Origin: Kryptolebias marmoratus
Lineage: Eukaryota; Chordata; Actinopteri; Cyprinodontiformes; Rivulidae
Assembly (NCBI RefSeq): GCF_001649575.2
Contig: NC_051434.1
Location: 5,035,745 to 5,099,744 of the forward strand
Direction of reading: 5' to 3'
Length of the DNA: 64,000 nt
Shown here: piece by piece, positions 1 to 11,092 of the stretch
Numbering within the stretch: the stretch's first letter is position 1
How the letters are laid out: each line of letters starts with the position of its first letter
Program-made: the position numbers and the translations under genes
The notes under the pieces: model-generated
What the model saw: only the letters and a program-made list of their open reading frames with translations
Databases searched by the model: none
Told to the model about the DNA's origin: nothing

Positions 1-2
1 AT

Positions 3-2131
3 CGCATAGTTAGCATGAGCAGGTGTGTCTTGGAACATCTGACTGATCTGAAATTTTTAGATCTAGGTCACAATCAAATTCAATATTATGAAGACATCTT
101 TGAAATTGCCCTACATAAACTTGAGTTCTTGGACTTAAGCTACAACCCCATAGCATATTATGAAACAGAGGAGTTCCAAGCTTTATGGTCCTTGAAATAT
201 ATGATTGTTGGAACATTTTTTACTGCACAAGCAAAACAAAAAACCTTTCAAGGATCAAACAATTTAGAAGATGTTTTTATCTCACATGAGCATGAGTATG
301 AACCTAATTTCAGGGGTTTAAAACACGTGGAAACTCTTACGATATACTTGTACTGTAACGATGATTTCAAAGTTCCTCCTGGAACAAATTATGAAGACTC
401 AATCCACTTCAAATCTTTGAAAACTTTAACAGTAATCTGTAGAGGTGATCGCCAAGGCTTTCCCTATATTATCCCACAAATAATGCTCGAGGGTATGGAA
501 CATTTGGAAATGTTTAAAGCTGTGAATGTCTATAATGAGGCCCCAGGAAGGGGGACATTTTATTTTTACCCCCATCTTAAAAGTCTGACAATATCAAAAA
601 CCGATTTGACAGATTTAGACCCTGAAATGTTTCTAGCTATTCCAAAGCTGCAGAGTCTGGATCTTTCAGAGTCTAATATCAAGTCTTTGGATTTTCTGCT
701 GCAAGCCAACCTTAATGCACTCAGATATCTGAAACTGACTGACAATGAAATCAATGTGATTAATGAGACAGTGTTCCAGTTTCTCCCCTCTCTGACATAT
801 TTGGACCTGAGCAACAACCAGTTCAGCTGTGAATGTTCAAATGCAGGTTTTATCCAATGGATAAAAAACAACAAGCAAACACAGGTGGTAAACGCTCATC
901 AGTATGAATGTTTCCTTCCTGTGGACAGACAAGGTACCCTTTTACTAGACTTTGATGTCCAGTCCTGTTGGAACGATGGCAGCTTCTTTTACTTCATCTC
1001 CAGCACTTGTCTGGTTGTTCTGACTCTCCTCACATCCTTCATCTACCACTTCCTGAGGTGGCAGCTAGCCTACACATTCCACCTCTTCCTGGCCTTTGTC
1101 TACGACAGCAGGAGGAGGAAGAAGGGAGATCCTCATCAGTTTGATGCCTTTGTGTCCTACAACGTCCACGACGAGGACTGGGTCTACAGAGAGATGCTTC
1201 CAGTGCTGGAGGGAGAGCAGGGCTGGAGACTCTGTCTGCACCACAGAGACTTCCAACCAGGTCAACGCTCTCTGTTATCATTTTTCTTCTGTCTTCTTTA
1301 ACTCATAATACAAAGTGCTGCTGCATTGGCAAAACAATGAGAAATATTTCAGTGAGCATTTTTTAGGCACCTGTAGCTTTTTGGTTTTCATTTTTAGTTC
1401 ATCTTTCAAGTTTTACTGTCTAATTTTTATTTTAATTCGTTTAATATCACACCTGTTGTGTCTACAGGTAAACCCATCATGGAAAACATCACTGATGCCA
1501 TTTATGGCAGCAGGAAGACCATCTGTGTGATCAGCCGCCACTACCTGCAGAGTGAATGGTGCTCAAGAGAGATCCAGATGGCCAGGTGGGGACGCCGTTT
1601 GAATGATAGCTTTTCCTCTGAGAGAGAAAAGCATAAGGTTCAATAGATTTATTATCTACTGAACTTTATCATTATTTATAGACATGAGCTTCCCATAGTA
1701 GCATATTAAGTAGTGTAGGCAGAATGAGGCAGCAGAAATTTTGACTAGATTTTTTTGGAAAAATAATAAATTGTATACTTAAATCACAATGATTAAATTA
1801 AATGCAATTTCAAAAAAGCTGAGTAGGTTACAGTGAGTATTACAATGAATATTAAAGCTTTGTTGCAAATACACTTTTGTATTTATCTTCTTGCAGCTTT
1901 CGTCTGTTTGACGAACAGAAGGATGTGTTGATCCTGCTGTTTCTGGAGGACATCCCTTCTCGTCATCTGTCTCCATACTACCGCATGAGGAAGCTGGTGA
2001 AGAAACGCACCTACCTGAGCTGGCCTCAGGCTGCTCAACACCCAGGAGTCTTCTGGCAGAATGTCCAGAGAGCTCTGCAGACAGGAGACACTGAGGACAC
2101 AGACCTGCTGACTGGACCAGCAGGACCCTGA
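3..2131 (+). CDS. Toll-like receptor, TLR11-subfamily type (TLR13/21/22/23-like), 3' part
   Basis: Innate immune receptor of the plasma or endosomal membrane; the TIR domain signals through adaptors such as MyD88. Proposed exons are 3-1260, 1468-1585 and 1897-2131 (532 codons from the ATG at 15, but the frame is open to the window edge, so the gene is 5'-partial). In order: leucine-rich repeats to about base 820; an LRR C-terminal cap starting with CEC (828-836) and ending near base 975; a hydrophobic membrane span (about 985-1055); then TIR box 1 FDAFVSYN (1140-1163), box 2 RDFQPG broken by intron 1, SEWCSREIQMA before intron 2, and box 3 FW near 2050. Splice joins keep frame (phase 1, then phase 2). 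Conserved TIR stretches such as RLFDEQKDVLILLF resemble fish TLR13/21/22/23. The exact paralogue cannot be decided without the ectodomain. Splitting of the TIR domain over three exons is notable. Confidence 0.93.
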
Positions 2132-2571
2132 GAAATGGAGCAGAGCCGTTAGGATGAGGAGAATCATCAGAAGAATTAAACTCATGGGTCTGGGGTTTGT
2201 AGTAAACCTGTTTATCTCTAAGACTGAGCCCCTGAGCTCATTTCAAGCAACGCTCTCATTTTTGTGGACGAAGCCCCAATCCAGTCAGGTTGTTGTTATT
2301 GTTTGTCACTGTGTGAGAATGTTTTGTTTTACATGCTTTTAGTGAAACTGTGTCTGTGTCTTTGAATACATTTTGCTTTTATATGTTTTATGTCTAGTAT
2401 TTTTGTTGTACTTATCCTTAGTTTGTGGTTTTTGATTGTTTTGCATCCTTGTGGTTATGGATTTGGTGCAGTTGGTTAACCTCTATTCAGCAGGTGAACA
2501 TGAATTTCTTCAAAGACGATGAGTTAATTAAAAGAGCTTCTTCAGTTATTGTTGTTGTGTTGATCATATTG

Positions 2572-2577
2572 AATAAA
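2572..2577 (+). promoter_or_regulatory. Polyadenylation signal of the Toll-like receptor gene
   Basis: AATAAA about 440 bases past the TLR stop codon. It is the first canonical signal after the stop and ends an AT-rich 3' UTR. Confidence 0.6.
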
Positions 2578-4147
2578 CTATAAATCAGTTTGCCTGCAAA
2601 GAGTTTTCTCTGCTCATTACAGAAAACGATTTACCAAAACTTTTCTGCAGAAGTGAAATCAGCTTCACTTCCGTTCAGCTTTGCTCTGCTTTTAGTTCCT
2701 TGGACCCTCTGAGGGAGGAGGACGTGGAAGGAAACAGTAAACATGAAGGAAGTGAGAGGAGGTTGTAAGGTCAGAGCAGGCCGTCAGTCCTTACCAGTGA
2801 AAAGATCATTTTCAGTTTGTGGCAAAAAGAAAGCTGCACTTCTCTCATTAATTGTTGTTGTGGTTTTATATGGAAAGGTTGTAAATTCTCAAAGGCACCT
2901 GCTAACATTTTCTGCTTCATACAAGAGTAAATATCTTAAAATATATTTCCTCAAATACACCAATTTTTATACGATTTTTACATTTAAATGTCAACTTTTG
3001 GTAATAACCCAATTTAAGATGGCCTCCACAGCCCACTAACCTTTGAAAATGCAAAAAGAGGACTATAATTCAGTCACCTTTTCAATTATTGAGTTAAAAT
3101 CTGGTGTGGTTGTAGCTGAGAGTCATTCCCTCTCTTCCTCTGAGCGAAACGTCTCATTACATAAGATTGACAGGATTTTTTGAACTTTATCAAAACTCAT
3201 TCAAAGGATACTAGGCCTTTAATTAAATAGAAGAATAATTTCTGTTTAACATTTGATCAGCACACAGTAAAATAATTACATCCATAAGGGCAGATGAAAA
3301 TATGCATTTAAATGCACTCAAGCTATAGCTAAGGTTTTGTTTTTACTTCCCCTCCTGCAGTGTGTGAGGATGTTGTCACACAGGCATATTTTCAGAGTAA
3401 TTGTTGCCATTTTTATTGTCCTTTACCCTTTTTTAAAGACATTCACTTTCTTTAAGTAACTTGTAGAACTTGGCAGCTTGTTTTAAACAGATTACTCCAT
3501 GAAGTCCCGTCTCCTGGGAGGGGGGAAGCTACCAGGTGTGGCTTATTTCACTTCTTTGTGAGCATCGATGGTAAGAAAGTGGTTCTGTTGGAAACTTTCT
3601 CCTTGGTTCAAGGTGTTTCCATTAGTTTAGTTCTGTTAGACAGTCTGAGGAGCCTCTGGGTCTCAGAGGATTACCTGCAGCTTTTATTCCAGACTGATTC
3701 CCCACAGTGAGCAATGTCTCTATAAGGTGATAATGGCTCCTTTTCTTCTCCAGGTCACACTGAGGGATGACAACAGATGGAGGACCTGAAACAGAGGAGG
3801 GGCAGGTTAAAGCTTTCCTCAACAGGAAACAGGCTCAGAGGAAGCATCCAGAGGTGGATACAGGGCAGGTAGAGGAACCAAAGGAAACTTCACAGCTATG
3901 ATGTAACTTCACAAGTTCAGCATCAGGACCTCATGACCTATTTTCTGAATGTTCCAGTAGTTTCCATGACATGCAGAACCCAACATCAACAGCTTCTGTG
4001 TATGACAAAGATTTACAACAGCACAGAGTAACCAATCCCTCCTGAGTTAACAGACATCTGAACTACAGTCCTGTAGGGAAGTTAGTTCTATAGCTATTCT
4101 TATGACTTACCTGGATTTCATCACCTCAGAGGAAGACACAGCCTGCA
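2578..4147. other. Intergenic stretch after the TLR gene
   Basis: No supported gene. It contains a weak open frame at 2743-3039 and a short segment near 3085-3165 resembling the dispersed GTGGTAGTAGCTGAGAGTC repeat found many times elsewhere in the window. The segment 2640-2740 contains a GAAGTGAAAT-type sequence that looks like an interferon-response element, but nothing confirms a promoter. Confidence 0.5.
2743..3039 (+). CDS. Weak candidate ORF (98 aa) with one hydrophobic segment
   Basis: Not recognised. The frame opens with MKEVRGGCK after a purine-rich leader, has a basic stretch and then a hydrophobic run (LLSLIVVVVLYG, about residues 34-45) like a signal anchor. A possible donor GT follows GGAAAG near 2878, so only the first 45 residues might be exon. 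The remainder is lysine/tyrosine/phenylalanine-rich and AT-rich, as expected of random sequence. It could be the first exon of an unseen gene, but no second exon was found before the assembly gap. Confidence 0.15.
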   Translation: MKEVRGGCKVRAGRQSLPVKRSFSVCGKKKAALLSLIVVVVLYGKVVNSQRHLLTFSASYKSKYLKIYFLKYTNFYTIFTFKCQLLVITQFKMASTAH

Positions 4148-4333
4148 TTCAGCAATCAATCAATCAATCAATCAATCAAATTTTATTTGTATAGCACATT
4201 TCAGCAGCAAGGCATTTCAAGGTGCTTTACATAATTAAGAAACAAAATAAAAACAGCATGTGACAATGAATAAACAGTAAGAAAGAGACAAACATCAAAA
4301 ACCCGCACTCTAACCCTAATTTAGCCATAAGCA
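4148..4333. repeat. (AATC)n tract and fish retroelement-tail-like repeat, cut by the assembly gap
   Basis: A tandem CAATCAAT tract (about 4158-4180) leads into ATTTTATTTGTATAGCAC and AAGGTGCTTTACAT, a combination very common in dispersed fish repeats. The copy runs into the N block, which may explain why the assembly failed here. Confidence 0.6.
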
Positions 4334-5197
4334 NNNNNNNNNNNNNNNNNNNNNNNNNNNNNNNNNNNNNNNNNNNNNNNNNNNNNNNNNNNNNNNNNNN
4401 NNNNNNNNNNNNNNNNNNNNNNNNNNNNNNNNNNNNNNNNNNNNNNNNNNNNNNNNNNNNNNNNNNNNNNNNNNNNNNNNNNNNNNNNNNNNNNNNNNNN
4501 NNNNNNNNNNNNNNNNNNNNNNNNNNNNNNNNNNNNNNNNNNNNNNNNNNNNNNNNNNNNNNNNNNNNNNNNNNNNNNNNNNNNNNNNNNNNNNNNNNNN
4601 NNNNNNNNNNNNNNNNNNNNNNNNNNNNNNNNNNNNNNNNNNNNNNNNNNNNNNNNNNNNNNNNNNNNNNNNNNNNNNNNNNNNNNNNNNNNNNNNNNNN
4701 NNNNNNNNNNNNNNNNNNNNNNNNNNNNNNNNNNNNNNNNNNNNNNNNNNNNNNNNNNNNNNNNNNNNNNNNNNNNNNNNNNNNNNNNNNNNNNNNNNNN
4801 NNNNNNNNNNNNNNNNNNNNNNNNNNNNNNNNNNNNNNNNNNNNNNNNNNNNNNNNNNNNNNNNNNNNNNNNNNNNNNNNNNNNNNNNNNNNNNNNNNNN
4901 NNNNNNNNNNNNNNNNNNNNNNNNNNNNNNNNNNNNNNNNNNNNNNNNNNNNNNNNNNNNNNNNNNNNNNNNNNNNNNNNNNNNNNNNNNNNNNNNNNNN
5001 NNNNNNNNNNNNNNNNNNNNNNNNNNNNNNNNNNNNNNNNNNNNNNNNNNNNNNNNNNNNNNNNNNNNNNNNNNNNNNNNNNNNNNNNNNNNNNNNNNNN
5101 NNNNNNNNNNNNNNNNNNNNNNNNNNNNNNNNNNNNNNNNNNNNNNNNNNNNNNNNNNNNNNNNNNNNNNNNNNNNNNNNNNNNNNNNNNNNNNNNN
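4334..5197. other. Assembly gap (864 N)
   Basis: An unbroken run of N. Both borders are repeat-derived (retroelement tail on the left, reverse transcriptase fragment on the right), so the missing DNA is probably part of a non-LTR retrotransposon. Its true length is unknown. Confidence 0.99.
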
Positions 5198-5355
5198 GTT
5201 ATAACCTGAGCCAGTGGGAGCATATATATATTGAAAAGAAGGGGTCCTAGGATTGAACCTTGGGGTACCCCACATGTGACCTTTGACCTCTCTGATGAGA
5301 AGTTTCCGATTGAAACAAAGAAATCCCTGTTCTTTATGTAAGATTCAATCAGCAA
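5198..5355 (-). mobile_element. Non-LTR retrotransposon reverse transcriptase fragment
   Basis: On the minus strand the frame reads through SSERSKVTCGVPQGSILG and PLLFNIYMLPLAQ, the conserved PQGS region of LINE-type reverse transcriptases just before the catalytic YADD block. The catalytic block itself would lie in the N gap. The fragment begins abruptly near 5355, so it is a truncated copy in an L2/Rex1-like style; the clade is not settled. Confidence 0.85.
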
Positions 5356-5835
5356 TCAGCAGTCTGTCTGTCAGGGTTGCCAGATAGTGGTGCAAAATCC
5401 ACACAAAGTCAAACCTGTAGCCGTCCTGCTGTGAGACCACTGCTCTACGGGACCACCTTATAAAAAAGCACAGACAGCTCATATTATAATGTTACAGAGG
5501 TAATCGCTAAAAGAATAACATAAATGACAAAAGTTGTTTTGATTTAGACCAAGTTTGAGTTTGATGGGTTGAAACAGGACATGAGTCAGTAGCGACGTGA
5601 CCGGTCATAAACTGTCTGAAAAAGAATCCAGTATTTTCCAAAAACAAGAAGTGCTTCTGAGGTGAACAGAAAGTAGGGGGGAGGGGGGGAGGGGAATATT
5701 AATGACTGCAAATCCTGAACTCAATCTATCTCATTAATACACTAAGGCTCTGTTTACACAATGCTGTTTTTAAATGAAACTGTAATATTTCTGTTGCATT
5801 TTTGGCCTTTTGACAATCATATTATGTATTACAAT

Positions 5836-5873
<38 letters not shown>
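5836..5873. repeat. Compound (CA)n(TA)n microsatellite
   Basis: Alternating CA units pass directly into alternating TA units. A likely polymorphic locus. Confidence 0.95.
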
Positions 5874-5874
<1 letters not shown>

Positions 5875-6264
5875 ACAAAGCAACTTTACCTTTACTTTCT
5901 GATGATCCAACTCAGCCTTCTAAGCCGGAGCTTAACTAGACGTAATGAAGGAGGTGGCAGCATCTGCTGGACAACCTCTAAACTGCATGTACCTGCTCAG
6001 ACTCTCCACCTGCAGACTAATATGGAGATAAATTAGTCTCAAAAGTAGTCACACAAGCCTACAACAAGATTTATATGCATATAATAAGATTCACAAACAT
6101 GCTACAAGATTCACTAAGAGTCACAGTTTTTCAAATGTACACATTTCAGACTGCACAAGTAGTCATTTTCTACACGTCCAAACTGTCAAATACTTCCAGT
6201 AATATCAGTGTAAGTGTTTGTGTTTTAATATAGAGGTTATGAGCTACTGTGCCAAGTCAGAAAT

Positions 6265-6690
6265 GTACACTACAGTACAATTTTATTTATAAAACACTTT
6301 AAAAACACCTTTCACCAAAGTGCTGTACACCAACAAATAAAAGCACAAAGGGTAAAACTAAAATAAAAAAAAAAGAATAAAAACTATAACATCAAATAAA
6401 ATATTATCAAGACAATGAAACCACAAAACAATAAAAAACAATAAGAGATGATATTAAAAAAAGGCAGATCGTTCCACAGAAAATGCTCGGTCACTTCTTA
6501 ACCTCCTCTTTGACTTTTGGATGACAAACAGTAACTGCGAGAGGGAAAATTCGCCTGGAGCAGGTCGGAGAAATGTGACTTTTCCAATAACCCAGTAAAG
6601 CTGGTAAGGCTCAGATGTCCCAGCTTTCCACCAGCCTTGAACGCAGCACTGCACTTATAAGTCTGGAGAAAATCTCAGAAGTCACATTTA
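6265..6690. repeat. Dispersed fish retroelement-tail-like repeat
   Basis: Begins ACAATTTTATTTATAAAAC, continues with CCAAAGTGCTGTACA and an A-rich block, and ends with GGCAGATCGTTCCACAG followed by a unique-looking tail. These landmarks recur in fish dispersed repeats. No coding capacity is seen. Confidence 0.55.
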
Positions 6691-7132
6691 AAAAATAAGC
6701 TGACCCGTGCTCGTGTGTTGACTGAGAGGTCATTTTTTGTCACGTGTATCAACAGTTTGAATGCATAGCACATTACTATTTGTGCAGCTTGAAATGTGTA
6801 CATTTAAAAAACTGTTTGTGAATTTGTGAACCCTGTGGTACGCTTGTGTGACTACTTTTCAGACTAGTTTATCTTCATAGAGAAAAGGATCGAGGGAGAA
6901 GAGGAGAGGAGGAGAAGGAGGGCTAACAAAAGAGGAGAATCCCAAACAACTGGGAATCCTGACAGGAAAAAATGAGCAAAAACTTACAAACGCTGGCCTT
7001 ATTTGTTAGTGTTTGAATTTACTGAAAACATGAAAACTATTTTAGATTGACATGCTGCTTTTTTTTTTCTCTGGCCTTGTCCTGTGTGTATTTACCTGGC
7101 CTCGTGCCTTTTGGCTGCTGAGATAACCTTCA

Positions 7133-7137
<5 letters not shown>

Positions 7138-7164
<27 letters not shown>

Positions 7165-7165
7165 C
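7138..7165. repeat. (AC)n microsatellite
   Basis: About 13 AC units. Confidence 0.9.
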
Positions 7166-7589
7166 CCTGCAACCCTGAGAACAAGGCAGGCACAGAAAAT
7201 GAGTAAATATTACTTTCACTAGTAAGAAGTAGGAAACTTGGAAGCAGCCATCTCTCTCTGTGTGTGTCAAACCTTTGGCAGTGAAAAATCACAGCATTTT
7301 GTTCCTCATTCTCACTGTGGAGGTCCACTGAAGGCAGCATTAGTCAGATCTGAACTATTCTGTCTGAATGAACTTAATTTGCAGTGAAATGTCACCATTT
7401 TTCAGCTGCCGCCAGCAAAGCTCAAATGAAGAAAGATACTCTGCGGTGAATAATGCATTACAGAAAAAGCCCATTCATTAACGTTACATCTTCTTAAATA
7501 ACCTTAATGATTTAAGGCCTAGCATTGCCCCCGAGCTGTTTGCCACAGCAACACCTGAGGTTAAAAGAAAGATGTGTTAATGTTTGGAG

Positions 7590-7830
7590 TATGGGTTGAG
7601 GACGACTCTCAGCTACTACCGCATAAAGAGTCACTTAACTCCATCCAGTGGTTCATGCGATCAATTAGTGCTTAGAGTATAAGTCTCAGCTACTATCACA
7701 ACAAATCTGAGCTCAAAGTTGGTAAATTTGGCTGTCATAGCCGCTCTTGTTTTTTCTAGAGTCACTTAGCTTGAATTGAGTCTAAAACTTATTCAGCTGT
7801 AGATATTCATTGAATGATTACCTGAAATAT
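7590..7830 (-). repeat. Dispersed repeat family A, copy 1
   Basis: Contains CTCTCAGCTACTACC, CATCCAGTGGTTCATG, a second CTCAGCTACTATCAC and TTCAGCTGTAGAT. These landmarks recur in the same order in at least nine places in this window. Degenerate and non-coding. Treated as minus orientation relative to the GGTAGTAGCTGAGAG form. Confidence 0.7.
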
Positions 7831-8439
7831 TTAGCAGGCTCTAACAAACCTGAGAAGATGATCAGACATCCTCTTTCAGCTGGTTTCAGTCTCTTCTGAG
7901 CACAAAATGCTGTGTTTTAACATTAAACCTGAAGTTCTTCCACGGAGGTGATAATTAGCACACATCCAGACTCTGAGCTGAGATTTTCTCCGGTCTGGGT
8001 GCAGATGCTCCTCCGACGCCTCCATCAAGCAGTCAAATTATCCTCCTGTAATAACACAGCTGTCTGTCAGCGCAGCTGCAGCTTCAGATGAGTGTGTTTG
8101 GGATAATTTCAGGTTTGCGCTGATTACAGTCACATGTCGCCTCTTTGCTTTCAGAAAAACAAAATCAGACCACAAACACTGTGTTGATACACTGATCTAA
8201 GATGATACACTGGTAATGAACAGTCACATATAATCCGATTTACACCGATGAATGTAAGATTTTATTTTAAAAACACTCTTAAATACAAACTTTGTCCACT
8301 AGAGAGTGCTCAGTAGTTCATATTTATAAAGTCAAATCTCCAGGAACTGCATTAATTATTTCTCCTTCTTGGGGAAATTTGGTCAAAAGATGAATTGTTC
8401 TTACACATCAGTGTTTTTTTATCCTTTTTGCAATTAACT

Positions 8440-8860
8440 CTTGGAGTCACCTGCGTCTGTCTGTTAGTTAAATATCTCATGAACCACTGGATGGATTTCA
8501 TTCAAACTCTCAGTAATCAGTGGATGTACATCTACAATTAATTCACTTCTGGAGTCAACTCAATTCAATATGGCTGCCACACTAAACTCAGTGTTGGAAA
8601 CACAAAAATGGCTACAACTCAGCCAATTCTACAGATGCGGAGCTAAGATTCGTAAGTGTCACAGTCACAGTGTGGTAGTAGCTGTGAGTCATCTTTAACA
8701 CTTACTCTGAGAACAAACACAACTTGTGAGATCTCATAATATTGCATGAGATCACGTAAAATGTCACTTACACAATTTGACCAAAAAGGCTGAAACTTGA
8801 TAATAATGATCTTAGTTTAAAACTCTGACATGAAAGGCTTCCTTTAAGGAAGGATTTTAA
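8440..8860 (+). repeat. Dispersed repeat family A, copy 2 (long)
   Basis: One of the fullest copies. In order: TGTCTGTTAG..AAATATCTCATGAACCACTGG, TGGATGTACATCTACAATTAA, CTGGAGTCAA..ATGGCTGCCAC, AAAATGGCTACAACTC, GTGGTAGTAGCTGTGAGTC, and a GAGATCATGT-like tail. It carries no open frame, so it is a non-autonomous element of unknown mobiliser. Confidence 0.75.
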
Positions 8861-10519
8861 TTTAAACATTAAATCAGTTTCTATCTGTAGCACTCCTAAC
8901 TTACTTTTTATATAACTTTGTGTCCATTTGTTACATTAAATACATTGTACACCAATCTGTTCATATAATAAAATATCTTGGGAGGGACATGACAAAACAA
9001 ACAGACATTAGACAACATTTTTTCTTTATCTTAGATGTAATGTGGACCTTTACTGACTTCGCTCTTCACAGCTGCAGCTTTCTTTTTTGTGAGTTCACAT
9101 CATGTAATTTAAGATGTTCAAACATGAGAAAATCCTTGGCCAAACTGCAAGATAGAAAGATAATTTTACGCCTTTCTTTTATACTTAATAACAAAAAAAA
9201 AATGAAGTAACTAAAAATCTCCCCAAACCCTGCATTAGTCATAGCCTGAGCCGTGGGCCAAGTTGTTGACTGACGGATACAGACGAAGAGTTTTGTCAGA
9301 ACAAATAAGAAAAAAACACTCACATGTGCATCAATTTCATGTTGGCTTGCTCAGTAACATTAAACAGGTTGTCTTCGTATATCATACCCATGTTTTAGGA
9401 GACAAACATTACAGATGGTGAGAATTAAGCAGCCAGCTGGTGTGTCTAAATTAAGAGAAACTTGTTTCATCCGTGTAAATTTAAATGTTGGCTGGCTCCT
9501 CGTAGCAATCCAGTTTTCATCACCCCCAGATTTTAAAAAAGGTCCCTGGGTTTGTGTCCTTATAATTGAAGCACTGTTTGATAAAAGCAACATTAAGCAA
9601 CTTTGAAATGATTTTTAGGGAGGCTTTTTGGAAACAATAAACCCTTCAGGAGAAGATCGTGACCTTAAATCTGAGAGTTGTCTGAAGTCTAAAAGAAAAC
9701 AGTTTCTTACTTTAGCTTTCTTAGCTCAGTATAGTGATGTTTTCAGCTGTTTCCTCCCACAGAGAGTCTTTTTTAAGTGAATTCCTATCAGTGTGAATGT
9801 TTGACACACTGATATAAAATGCTACAGTGATCTAACTCGATGCTGAGGGAAAGAAAGTGCCACTGCGGACTTCTGTGATAAAGTCAACTCCACTTGATGT
9901 ACGGTTCAATCTCAGGCGAACGGTTTGTGCGTCGAGGGAATCGTGGCTCCATCTGTCAGCTTCAGAGTCAGGGAGGAAAGGAAACCATGAAGAAATCCAA
10001 CCTGCACCAAAACTACTGAATGATGTTGTTATAATAAAACACACAAACCATTAATATTCTGTCGCTCATTCATGTAAAAGTTTTAAATAAATTAAATACC
10101 TAAGTTTCCATGAAGGAAAGTAGATCCCCTGCTGCTTCTTAGGCCAATTTTAGACTTAAAATTATCTTATAATGAGCTTTTCTTCCTATATTTTTTGAAA
10201 CTATGAATATAACGCATAAATCAAGCAAAACACCTAAAGTTATTTTCTTTGGCCTGTTATATGTCATTAAACTGGTATCATATTAATTAAAAGCAGTGTT
10301 TTGTTGGTTGTTTAAACTAAAATTATAATATTCAGAAATTTAAAACTGTAGTAACTCATGAGCTGGTTGATTTTAATGACAAAGATGTTAAAAAGTCTTC
10401 CTAATTTAAATGTATCCTACTAATTTTAACCTTATTTTAAAGTGGATTGTCATGAATAGGTAATATTTCTAAAGTCAAAGCCCAACTTAAACAGAAAATA
10501 AAACTTCCATAATTAACTG

Positions 10520-10760
10520 CTTTAAATCTCCTGCCGCCCCTTTTCACAGGATATCTGATCTATTCTTCGGCAAACTTCCCTGTAAACAAACCCGGCTCGT
10601 CTCCGTCCCTCCATAGGCCTCCCCACATCTCCATCATCACCTCCGTCTCCCAATGAGCTCAGGTCCATCGCTATAGCAACTGGTTGCCATGGGCGACGAG
10701 ACACAGCCAGCGCCAGCGAGCATCCTCCTCTCAGTTGTTGTCGAAGGCGGTCTGAGAGGA
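10520..10760 (+). promoter_or_regulatory. GC-rich promoter, probably of the cortexin gene
   Basis: A locally CpG- and GC-rich patch in AT-rich surroundings. It has a CCAAT box (10649-10653) and a cluster of RFX X-box half-sites: AGCAAC (10675-10680), GTTGCC (10683-10688) and a nearby GGGCGAC. No TATA box is evident, which fits a CpG-type promoter. The assignment to cortexin rests on the splice donor that follows at 11093 and on the absence of another downstream + strand coding exon before 35.6 kb. RFX factors act in brain and ciliated cells, which fits a neuronal gene; that link is inference. Confidence 0.55.
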
Positions 10761-11092
10761 GAGAAAGGCGAGGCGCAAGCAGAGCAGTGGAGAGAGGAAG
10801 AGGCTTTTTCTCGTGTCAAAGTAAAACCAACAACATGTAAAAAAAAAAAAAAAAAATTTTTAATAAAAAAACAGAAAAAATATCAAATCAGTCGGCCGGA
10901 TTCCTTCATCTCTGCTGATGCCGGTGGAGACGCAGCGAGAAAGATGGTGACAACTTGTTCTCCCAGGAAAGTGTTGCTCCAGCACTCGGCGTCGTTGGAG
11001 TCCAGGTGGTGACCCCGACGCCAGAGCCACCACCGAGACGACAGAGACCGGGACCGGCTCTGCTGCCGTGACGCCGCTGCTGTCTCTGTGGG
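10700..11092 (+). other. Probable untranslated first exon of the cortexin gene
   Basis: Transcribed 5' UTR exon inferred from promoter-like GC content upstream and a near-perfect donor GG|GTGAGT at 11092/11093. The start is approximate. It contains an A17 run followed by T5AATAAA6 (about 10839-10870), unusual for a 5' UTR and possibly a retroposed poly(A) scar. An open frame starting at the ATG at 10689 is lysine-rich through the poly(A) and is not believed to be coding. Full-length cDNA would settle the link to 35577. Confidence 0.45.

Larger units (their letters stand above)
5356..10519. other. Intergenic region with repeats
   Basis: No supported gene in about 5.2 kb. It holds microsatellites (5836-5873, 7138-7165), a retroelement-tail-like segment (6265-6690), and two copies of the dispersed repeat listed separately (7590-7830, 8440-8860). 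The stretch 8870-10500 is AT-rich and shows nothing recognisable beyond short chance open frames. Confidence 0.6.

Noticed and set aside
4316..5355. Long minus-strand open frames of 319 and 344 codons
   Set aside because: Almost all codons are N from the assembly gap; only about 50 residues (reverse transcriptase fragment) are real.
10689..11012. 107-aa open frame starting in the GC-rich promoter patch
   Set aside because: Runs through an A17 homopolymer (poly-lysine) and ends in nothing recognisable; better explained as 5' UTR.
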